A stretch of DNA of 5,827 nucleotides from Microbacterium sp. Its GTDB lineage: Bacteria; Actinomycetota; Actinomycetes; Actinomycetales; Microbacteriaceae. Made by a program: the position numbers and the translations under genes. This document shows, one piece after another, positions 1 through 5,827 of the stretch. How positions within the stretch are numbered: the first letter of the stretch is position 1; every line of letters begins with the position of its first letter. Location: positions 1-5,827 of the forward strand of contig DMUE01000012.1 of assembly GCA_003476465.1 (NCBI GenBank), given 5' to 3'. The notes below the pieces were generated by a model, which had not been told where the DNA came from, did not search any database, and was given only the letters and a program-made list of their open reading frames with translations.

Positions 1-393
1 GTCGGGGTGGACGACGCCATCGCCGTGCTGGCAGACACGCCGGTGACACGTGCGAGCGCCGAGGACGACGACCGCATTGCGTTGCAGACCGACACATACG
101 ACCCGGACATGGTGTCGCTGTTCGTCGCGGCCGAGCGCGAACACCGTGACGACAGCAGCGACAGCGATAACACCCCCGGAGTATCAGTCCGGCATGCTGC
201 ATCCGCTGATGATCATCAGACCGCGCCCCTCGATATCGGCGGAGGGGGCGATCGGCGTCAAACCTCCGGTGGGGGGCTCGGCTCTCCGTCGCCCGTCGCG
301 AGCGACCCCGCGGGCGGCCCGGACGAAGAGGTGGAAGCAGCACGCGCGTCGCGCGCGGCCTTCCAGCGCTGGGCCAGATCCGCCTCGGAGTAG
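1..393 (+). CDS. 3' end of an unidentified plus-strand gene (5' end outside window; true stop uncertain)
   Basis: I do not recognise this protein. The frame is open from the first base with no stop before the TAG at 391-393, giving 130 residues. Codons 1-55 (to about 165) look truly coding: about 87% of third positions are G or C, and the peptide is a plausible helical, acidic C-terminus containing DDAIAVLADTP and DPDMVSLFVAAEREHRDD. From about 166 to 257 third positions fall to roughly half G/C and the peptide becomes Ser/Gly/His-rich, like non-coding sequence. From 258 the frame runs antisense to the end of adnB, an overlap of 136 bp that is unusual for convergent genes. An out-of-frame TAA lies at 168-170, exactly where the bias fades, so the ancestral stop may be there and a one-base frame change may have extended the frame. 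A phosphotransferase-like C-terminus is one possibility, judged only from vague resemblance and memory of related loci, and I would not rely on it. Confidence 0.5.
   Translation, partial: VGVDDAIAVLADTPVTRASAEDDDRIALQTDTYDPDMVSLFVAAEREHRDDSSDSDNTPGVSVRHAASADDHQTAPLDIGGGGDRRQTSGGGLGSPSPVASDPAGGPDEEVEAARASRAAFQRWARSASE
206..219. repeat. Perfect 14-bp palindrome in the convergent intergenic gap
   Basis: The bases ctgatgatcatcag equal their own reverse complement with no spacer. The site lies between the probable end of the plus-strand gene and the adnB stop, in a locally AT-richer patch. It could be a binding site for a dimeric protein or part of the 3' structure of either transcript. As it has no loop it is not a conventional hairpin, and chance cannot be excluded. 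Confidence 0.5.
224..250. terminator. GC-rich hairpin between convergent genes, possible terminator
   Basis: The arm cgcccctc at 224-231 can pair with gagggggcg at 242-250, leaving one bulged G at 244 and a 10-base loop. The stem lies just after the adnB stop (258-260, read leftwards) and after the probable end of the plus-strand gene, so it could act on both transcripts. No T tract follows on either strand. Actinobacterial terminators often lack one, but its absence makes this call weak. Confidence 0.3.
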
Positions 394-3300
394 AGGCGAT
401 CACCGCGCAGGATCAGATCGTCGGCGACGTAGTAGAGCACGACGTCGATCTGGTCGAGGGGCACACCACGTGCCTTGTGATAGGCGAGGCGATACAGCGC
501 GAGTTGCAGCATCCGCTCTTCGCGCTCGGAGTCGGATCGCGGGGGGCGCCCTGTCTTCCAGTCGACGATCTCGAAGCGGCCGCCCCGGTCGTCGCGCCGA
601 TAGACGGCGTCCAGCTTGCAGATGATGACCCGGCCGGGCCCGTCGTCTTCGGGCAGGGCGAAATCGATCTCGCTTTCGACCTCGAGGGGCTGCAGCGGCC
701 CCCACTCGGAAAGCTCGAAGATCTCGCGGAGGCGTTCGAGTGCCGCCGCATCTTCGGCAGAAGTCTCGGAGTCGCTGCGATCCTCATCCAGTTCCCAGAG
801 CGCCTCGTCCGCGTCGCCGCCCGAGCCGCTGCGACCGGAACGCTGCTCCACCCAGGCGTGGAAAAGCGTGCCGAGTCTCGTCTGCCGGTACGGGCGCTCG
901 GGCATCGGACGCGCGGTTGCCGAGACGGTCCCCGCATAATCAGTGACGTAATCCTTGAACCGGGAAGCCGGGATACGGGTCGGGGCGGCGTGGCGTGGGC
1001 CGTGCGCCCGCAGATCGCGCTCGGCGAGGAGCCGCGCCAGCAACTCGTCGGGACGGGCATTCGAACGTGCCGCGGCCGCTTCGACGCTCGCGGCGGCGGC
1101 CCGTACGTTCGGTCCGCGTGCACCGAGCGGGTCGAGGGGCCACGACAGCAGCTGTCCTCCCCCCTCTCGGTAGGGGTTCTCGCCCGGATCGCCCGGCGCG
1201 AGTCGCTCCATGCCCAGCGCCGTCATGATCTCGTCCAGATACGGACTCGGCACCCGCGGCGATCGCTGCCCACCCCACTGCGAGCCCGTCAGGAGCAGCT
1301 CCGATCGGGCCCGGGTCACGGCCACGTAGGCCAGCCGCCTCTCCTCGGCTCGCTGGTGGTCTCGCACACCGTCACGGAAGGTGCTGATGGCCGTGCGCAG
1401 GGCGGCCCGATCGGGCTCGGCGCCCGGGCTCCAGCCCAGAACCGGCAGCGCGTCGCGGTCGCCGCGGAAGGGGTAGGGCAGGACTCCGAAGCCGAGCCAT
1501 CCGGCGACCGACCGGGGCGCCTTGGGCAACTCGTCCTGCACGAGTCGGACCACCGCCACCGCGTCCCATTCCAGGCCCTTGGAGCCGTGCACCGTCAGCA
1601 ACTGCACCACCCCCGGTTGCGGCGCTTCGAGCCGGGGCATGAGTTCGTCGGTCTCTTCGGCGTGATCCAGCCACGCCAGCAGGCTGCCGATCGACCCGCG
1701 CTCGTCGGCCGCCAGAAAGGCACGTACCTCGTCGAGGAACGCCCGCAACTGTCCCGACGCCACACGGGCCGGCCCGCGCGTCTCGTTCGCGGCCAGTTCG
1801 ATATCGAGCCGCAGCTCGAGCTCGATCGTCCTGATCAGATCAGGAATCGGCCGAGCGACCGCGCGGCGCAGGCGCCCGATCATCTCACCCGCCTCGCGCA
1901 GGCGGGCACGCCCTGTCGGGCTGATGTCGGCGATCAGGCGGTAGTCGTCGCGCACGCTGCGCACGAACTCGAGCGCGTCGATGAGTGAGGGCTGCTCGTC
2001 TGCGCCGGCGGAACCGCGAACGCGCGCGGCCACCTCCGCGGACAGCGGCGCGAGCGTTCCGTCTCTCTTGGCGAGGGTGTCCGCCAGCGCGTGAAGCGCA
2101 GCGAGATCGGCGACGCCGATGGCGAATCTCGGTCCCGCCAGCAGACGGATCAGCGACGAGCCCTGCGACGGGTCGTGGACGACGCGCAGGGCAGCTACCA
2201 CATCCACCACCTCCGGCGTCGTGAGCAGGCCACCCAGGCCGAGGATCCGGTGTGGCACGTCGTGTCGAGCGAGCGCCTCCGCGAACGCGTTCATGTGCCG
2301 CTTGGTGCGGAACAGCACGGCGCCGGAGTGGGCTTTCGGCGAAGTGGATCCCCCCTGTGCGCCCTCCCTTCCGGACGCTTCGTGCTGTGCGCGGACCTGC
2401 ACGAACCAGCGCGCGACTTCCTCGGCCTCGTCGTCGATCGTCGGCGTGAACCGACAGGTGACCCGCCCCTGGGCCGCACCCGGACGGGCGCCGAGCGCAC
2501 CGACGGGACCTCCCCGGTACGATGTGCCCTCGATCAGCCGATTCGCGGCCGCGAGGATGCGCAGGTCGTTGCGCCAGCTGATCATGAGACTGTACCGACC
2601 GCACGCGGTCCGGTCGGCGAAAGCTCCGGGGAAGGCCCCCAGATTGTCGGCGGATGCCCCTCGCCAGCCGTAGATCGACTGGTTGGGATCGCCCACGGCC
2701 ATCACCGCGGAGTTGCGGAATACGGCGGCGAGCAGGCGCGTCTGGATGACCGAGGTGTCCTGATACTCGTCGAGCAGGATGACGCGGTATTGCTCCCTCA
2801 GCCGCTCGGCGACTTCGGGAGCACTTTCGATGATCTCGAGAGCGCCCGAAACCTGGTCGGCGAAGTCGAGGGTGTCCTCCCCCCGCTTATGCGCGGCATA
2901 GTCGGCTACCAGGCCGGCCAATACGGGCAGGCCGCTCATCGCGGCGTGGAACTTCTCGATGTCTCCGGGGTTGGCAAGGCCCGGATTCGTCAGCGGGGCC
3001 AGCGCCTGCGCCCATTCGGCTCCGAACTGCGCCACGTCACCAGGCTCGGCGCGATTGTCGAGCAATTCGCCCGCGAGGCGGTGAACGGCGTCGACGACGC
3101 TGGGGAAGGCCTCGCCCCGCTCGGACAAGCGCTCGTCGTGGGACGCCACGACGACCCGCCGGGCGAGCAGCCACGAACCGGACTGGCTCATCAGAGCCCC
3201 GTCCGGGTCCCGCCCGATGCGTGAACCGTGCTCACGGACGATTGCGTCGGCGAACGCGTTGTAGGTCGACACCCGCGGCCGCAACAGCAGGGCTTCGCCC

Positions 3301-3854
3301 GGAGCATCTTCCGGTGCCGGCACCGCGCCGCGCCCAATCGCCACCCGGTCCAGGAATGTCCTCAGCTCGGCACGCCGTACCCGCGGCGGCAACCCGCTCG
3401 CGCGCGACCAGAACCCGGCGAGCGCGCCATCCTGCGCGAGCTCTTCCAGGTGGGGAAGAAGACCTCGACGAGCGAACTCGTCTATGCCGGCCAGCCGCTG
3501 CTCGATGCGCTCGGCGAGTTCACCCGCCGCCTTGCGGGTGAACGTGAGACCGAGGACCTCATCGCGTCGCACGTGCCCGTTTGCAACGAGCCAGACGACG
3601 CGGCCCGCCATCGTCTCGGTCTTACCACTGCCCGCACCCGCCACGACCAGAGCCGGCACCGGCGGTGCTTCGATGACGGCACGCTGGTCTGGTGTGGGTT
3701 CGGGCAGGCCGAGGGCGGCCGAGATCACCGGCGCGGACAGCTCGATACGGACCGGCCAGGCCCGGACGGGTTCGTCACCCGCATCGGCGGGCAACGGCGA
3801 AGACGTGGGACGGGCGCCGACGAAATCCCCTACCCGGGACGTACCGGCGCTCAC
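258..3854 (-). CDS. adnB: AdnB-type ATP-dependent helicase-nuclease (UvrD-like motor plus RecB-like nuclease), complete
   Basis: This subunit of the AdnAB heterodimer unwinds and trims double-strand break ends with ATP before RecA-dependent repair in the cytoplasm. The product is 1198 residues; mycobacterial AdnB is about 1,100. The superfamily 1A motor is complete: Q-motif Gln57, Walker A GAGSGKT 73-79, Ia TFTRKAA 104-110, motif II LDEYQDT 361-367, motif III GDPNQSIYGWRGA 388-400, motif IV SWRND 426-430, motif V TVHGSKGLEWD 754-764 and motif VI YVAVTRAR 843-850. The C-terminal RecB-family nuclease is also intact: His999, Asp1082, Asp1098-x-Lys1100 and Gln1117-x3-Tyr1121. The DEYQDT and SWRN wording matches mycobacterial AdnB more than UvrD or PcrA. 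I chose the GTG at 3854 because it overlaps the adnA stop (GTGA) and lies about 55 codons before the Q motif. The frame is open up to 4655, but that extension is antisense-free shadow of adnA in another frame. Extra length lies in low-complexity inserts near residues 488-510 and 1005-1038 and in a Ser/Pro/Gly tail after about 1172. Its three cysteines do not form an Fe-S pattern. Confidence 0.95.
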   Translation of the reverse strand: MSAGTSRVGDFVGARPTSSPLPADAGDEPVRAWPVRIELSAPVISAALGLPEPTPDQRAVIEAPPVPALVVAGAGSGKTETMAGRVVWLVANGHVRRDEVLGLTFTRKAAGELAERIEQRLAGIDEFARRGLLPHLEELAQDGALAGFWSRASGLPPRVRRAELRTFLDRVAIGRGAVPAPEDAPGEALLLRPRVSTYNAFADAIVREHGSRIGRDPDGALMSQSGSWLLARRVVVASHDERLSERGEAFPSVVDAVHRLAGELLDNRAEPGDVAQFGAEWAQALAPLTNPGLANPGDIEKFHAAMSGLPVLAGLVADYAAHKRGEDTLDFADQVSGALEIIESAPEVAERLREQYRVILLDEYQDTSVIQTRLLAAVFRNSAVMAVGDPNQSIYGWRGASADNLGAFPGAFADRTACGRYSLMISWRNDLRILAAANRLIEGTSYRGGPVGALGARPGAAQGRVTCRFTPTIDDEAEEVARWFVQVRAQHEASGREGAQGGSTSPKAHSGAVLFRTKRHMNAFAEALARHDVPHRILGLGGLLTTPEVVDVVAALRVVHDPSQGSSLIRLLAGPRFAIGVADLAALHALADTLAKRDGTLAPLSAEVAARVRGSAGADEQPSLIDALEFVRSVRDDYRLIADISPTGRARLREAGEMIGRLRRAVARPIPDLIRTIELELRLDIELAANETRGPARVASGQLRAFLDEVRAFLAADERGSIGSLLAWLDHAEETDELMPRLEAPQPGVVQLLTVHGSKGLEWDAVAVVRLVQDELPKAPRSVAGWLGFGVLPYPFRGDRDALPVLGWSPGAEPDRAALRTAISTFRDGVRDHQRAEERRLAYVAVTRARSELLLTGSQWGGQRSPRVPSPYLDEIMTALGMERLAPGDPGENPYREGGGQLLSWPLDPLGARGPNVRAAAASVEAAAARSNARPDELLARLLAERDLRAHGPRHAAPTRIPASRFKDYVTDYAGTVSATARPMPERPYRQTRLGTLFHAWVEQRSGRSGSGGDADEALWELDEDRSDSETSAEDAAALERLREIFELSEWGPLQPLEVESEIDFALPEDDGPGRVIICKLDAVYRRDDRGGRFEIVDWKTGRPPRSDSEREERMLQLALYRLAYHKARGVPLDQIDVVLYYVADDLILRGDRLYSEADLAQRWKAARDARAASTSSSGPPAGSLATGDGEPSPPPEV

Positions 3855-3871
3855 GAGGCCGACACCGCCTT
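3851..3871 (-). promoter_or_regulatory. GTGA stop-start overlap and weak ribosome binding site coupling adnA to adnB
   Basis: On the minus strand the adnB GTG (3854-3852) shares bases with the adnA TGA (3853-3851). The best purine-rich match upstream is AAGG at 3871-3868, about 13 bases before the start, which is weak and somewhat distant. I infer that adnB is translated mainly by ribosomes finishing adnA, which would help keep the two subunits in equal amounts. I see no separate adnB promoter, and this region is inside adnA coding sequence. Confidence 0.7.
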
Positions 3872-5827
3872 GATCGTGTGGATGCGGCAGACGGCGAACC
3901 GATCCTCCGTGCAGTGCGTGTCGACTTTGGCGTCGAAGCGGGCGGATGCCATTCCCTCGGCCACCTCGACGATCGTGGAGAGGAACGATGCGCGCTTCAC
4001 CGCGTCCATCGGTGCCTGACGGGCCAGACGGTAATCGGTGCCTTTCAGGGTTTTGGACAGCACCAGCAGACGGGCTCCGGCGTTCGCTTGAGGATCGGCG
4101 CCGGGAAGAAGGCCCTCGAGCAGGGCGAGTTGATAGGCGGCGAGTTGGGCGTCGTCCGCGACCTTCTCGTCGGTCACCCGCACCTCCGACCGCCCGGTCT
4201 TCAGGTCGACGACGACAACCCGCTCGGCGGGACGAGGCTCGCCTGACACACCCGCACGCCCCGAGGCACCCGCAGGGCCCGAGTCGCCCGCGTCGCCGGC
4301 CGTCGACTCGTCGCGCCCCGGCTCGGGCGTGACCTCGACCCCCTCGCCGCGACCGTCCGGATACACCTCGATCCGGTCGACAGAACCGCTGAGCAACGCC
4401 AGCCGCCGTCCCTCGGGCGGGCCCGCCACGCTGCGTGAGGACGTGTCGTCCTCGCGGATCGGCCACACCGCGGGGATCTCCTCTGGCGCAGCCTCCAGGT
4501 CTATCGCCAGCCGGAAGCGCGCCTCGGCGCCGGCCGTGCGCCCCTCCTCTCGGCGGAACCTCTGCAGGTAGGCGTGGAGACGGTCGATGAGCACACCCGC
4601 CCACGCCTGCTCCTTGCGCGACATCCAGGGCGCTTCGAAGTCCAGCTCTCCCCAACGCGCATCGACGACGGCCTGCAGCCGTGCCCGATCACCGTCGGGC
4701 ACCTCCTCCATAGCGGCGTGCAGGATCGTGCCGATACCCGCCGACCACGAGCGCGTACCACCCCCGAGCGCCCTGATCGCCCAGTCCAGTCCACAGGCGT
4801 CGAACGCGCCGAGTCCGGATGGCGACACAGGGACCGGTGCGCGGAGGGGATCCCGCAGGGGCCCCGAGGACGACGACTCGGCCAGGCCGTACCACTGATG
4901 CGGGGAGGCACCGGGCACTCCGGCTCGGGCCAGAACGACGAGCTGCCCGGCGGCGTGGGCGCGAACGGCCGCACCAGCCATGGGAGTGGTGAGAGCCCTC
5001 CGGTGCCGCGCGACGAGACCGCGCAGCGTCAACGGATGCTCCGACACCGCCGTCTCGTCCGTCTCGTCCGGTTCGGGGAAGAAAGCCAGGAGCGGGCTCG
5101 GTCCCCGGTCGTCATCATCCACAGCGGTCACGACGAGGCGTGTCCGCGCGCGGGACACGGCGCGCACCAGCAGACGCAACTCGTCGTGCAGTGCCGCGCG
5201 ACGGCGATCGAGGGTGCCGCTGACCTTGGCGCTGGAACTTTCGGAGGCCCCCGCATCGATCGACCCAGCGGAGCCGGCCACCTCGGCCAATCGCCACGTA
5301 TCCAACAGATCACCACGCAGGCGCACGTTCGGCCACACCCCGTCCTGCGCGCCCGCGATCACCACCGCCTCGAACTGCGTTCCCAGCGCAGCCGCCGGCG
5401 TCATCAACGTCACCGTCTCGGCGGTGTCGGGCGACATCAGCATGTCCTCCGGCACTTCGCTGTCGGCGATGCGGCGCAAGAACGCCTCGGCCGTCTCGTG
5501 GGGGGACGTCTCGGTGAACCGCTTGGCGGCGTCGAAGAGCGCGACGAGGGCGTCGAGTGCATGGCCGATCTCAGCCGACAGCGTCCCCGGCGCGACGGCG
5601 AGCTCGTGCCAGGCCCGCGCGAGAGGCCCACCGCCGCCGTCTCGAGCTCGATCCCACGCGACCCACAGCAGGTCATGAGCCGTGGCGCCAAGCCCGGCTG
5701 CGCCATGGAGAACCCCCAGGGTCGTTGCCAGTCGTTCGGCCGCCCGCGCCTCGGGCGTATCCATGAGTGCGAGATCGAGCGGATGCGCCATGGCCTCCTG
5801 CAGGAGTTCGCGTGCCGGCCGCGAGCC
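3851..5827 (-). CDS. adnA: AdnA-type helicase-nuclease, C-terminal 658 residues (5' part outside window)
   Basis: This is the partner subunit of AdnB in the double-strand-break resection heterodimer; in mycobacteria it is the lagging motor, and its nuclease is thought to receive the displaced 5' strand. The frame enters at the right edge and ends at TGA 3853-3851. The ATG at 5791 is internal, because twelve upstream codons are open and the helicase motifs Q to IV are still missing; they must lie beyond 5827. Numbering from the window edge, a motif V region (TPAAALGTQFEAVVIAG, then QDGVWPN) is at 143-166 and motif VI (VRAVSRARTR) at 221-230. Both are of the divergent AdnA type. The RecB-family nuclease has His370, Asp484 in VDRIE, Asp541-x-Lys543 in DLKTG, and Gln561-x3-Tyr565, so it should be active. 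Cys345 precedes the nuclease core, and Cys639 and Cys647 follow it. Residues 492-535 are a Gly/Pro/Glu-rich insert between the catalytic Asp484 and Asp541 strands. The gene overlaps adnB by 4 bp. Confidence 0.92.
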   Translation of the reverse strand, partial: GSRPARELLQEAMAHPLDLALMDTPEARAAERLATTLGVLHGAAGLGATAHDLLWVAWDRARDGGGGPLARAWHELAVAPGTLSAEIGHALDALVALFDAAKRFTETSPHETAEAFLRRIADSEVPEDMLMSPDTAETVTLMTPAAALGTQFEAVVIAGAQDGVWPNVRLRGDLLDTWRLAEVAGSAGSIDAGASESSSAKVSGTLDRRRAALHDELRLLVRAVSRARTRLVVTAVDDDDRGPSPLLAFFPEPDETDETAVSEHPLTLRGLVARHRRALTTPMAGAAVRAHAAGQLVVLARAGVPGASPHQWYGLAESSSSGPLRDPLRAPVPVSPSGLGAFDACGLDWAIRALGGGTRSWSAGIGTILHAAMEEVPDGDRARLQAVVDARWGELDFEAPWMSRKEQAWAGVLIDRLHAYLQRFRREEGRTAGAEARFRLAIDLEAAPEEIPAVWPIREDDTSSRSVAGPPEGRRLALLSGSVDRIEVYPDGRGEGVEVTPEPGRDESTAGDAGDSGPAGASGRAGVSGEPRPAERVVVVDLKTGRSEVRVTDEKVADDAQLAAYQLALLEGLLPGADPQANAGARLLVLSKTLKGTDYRLARQAPMDAVKRASFLSTIVEVAEGMASARFDAKVDTHCTEDRFAVCRIHTIKAVSAS
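4235..4297 (-). repeat. Collagen-like Gly-X-Y coding tract (7 triplets) within adnA
   Basis: This stretch encodes AdnA residues 511-531 (window numbering), with glycine at every third position for seven triplets: GDA, GDS, GPA, GAS, GRA, GVS, GEP. The last six triplets also read as three six-residue units GDSGPA, GASGRA and GVSGEP. At the DNA level the octamer cacccgca recurs 18 bp apart at 4249 and 4267, so expansion by 18-bp units is plausible. The tract belongs to a longer flexible insert (4223-4354) between two catalytic strands of the nuclease domain. Confidence 0.75.

Noticed and set aside
1..257. A minus-strand gene downstream of adnB
   Set aside because: Minus-strand frames here are Ser-rich reflections of the plus-strand codons, or stop within about ten codons. 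The coding bias is on the plus strand.
477..1988. Long plus-strand open frame of 503 codons opposite adnB
   Set aside because: It is antisense to conserved AdnB motor and nuclease sequence. Long antisense open frames are expected at this GC content, and the peptide has no recognisable domain.
2091..3224. Plus-strand open frame of 377 codons opposite the adnB motor domain
   Set aside because: It is antisense to helicase motifs II-IV, its composition mirrors the opposite strand, and it shows no domain.
3855..4655. Upstream extension of the adnB reading frame (267 more codons, ATG at 4655)
   Set aside because: The stretch is Arg/Gly/Pro-rich without domain features and lies fully inside adnA, whose nuclease motifs are intact in another frame of the same strand. 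The GTG at 3854 with its 4-bp overlap is the far better start.
4980..5678. Plus-strand open frame of 232 codons opposite adnA
   Set aside because: It is Ser/Arg/Ala-rich, as expected from the complement of the adnA codons, and overlaps the conserved motif V and VI region of AdnA.
3851..5791. ATG at 5791 as the true start of the upstream gene
   Set aside because: The frame continues to the window edge and the first half of the motor domain would be missing, so the gene almost certainly starts beyond 5827.

Overview
The window comes from a high-GC actinobacterium. GC is very high, third codon positions are strongly G/C, and the main content is a tandem pair of UvrD/RecB-type helicase-nucleases arranged like the mycobacterial adnA-adnB operon. 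The wording of the motifs, and the CRIHTIKAVSA-like end of the upstream protein, suggest a relative of the Microbacteriaceae rather than Mycobacterium. That placement is an impression, not a search result.

Layout, left to right: (1) positions 1 to about 165 hold the 3' end of a plus-strand gene that I cannot identify. Its reading frame formally stays open to 393, but coding bias fades near 166. (2) About 170-257 is a short convergent intergenic stretch with a perfect 14-bp palindrome and a GC-rich hairpin, possibly a terminator. (3) 258-3854 on the minus strand is a complete adnB. (4) 3851-5827 on the minus strand is the C-terminal 658 codons of adnA, whose 5' part lies beyond the right edge. 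The adnA stop and adnB start overlap in GTGA, so the two are very probably co-transcribed and translationally coupled.

AdnA and AdnB form a heterodimer that loads on DNA double-strand breaks. It unwinds the duplex with ATP, moving 3'->5', and cuts the displaced strands with two RecB-family nuclease domains, preparing ends for RecA-dependent recombination. In mycobacteria AdnB is the leading motor, and each nuclease handles one strand. Here AdnB keeps all helicase motifs, and both nuclease domains keep their catalytic residues.

I found no mobile element, CRISPR array, RNA gene or hidden new system. The more unusual details are a collagen-like Gly-X-Y tract inside the AdnA nuclease core, a three-cysteine arrangement in AdnA resembling an incomplete Fe-S nuclease site, and the ragged end of the convergent plus-strand gene.
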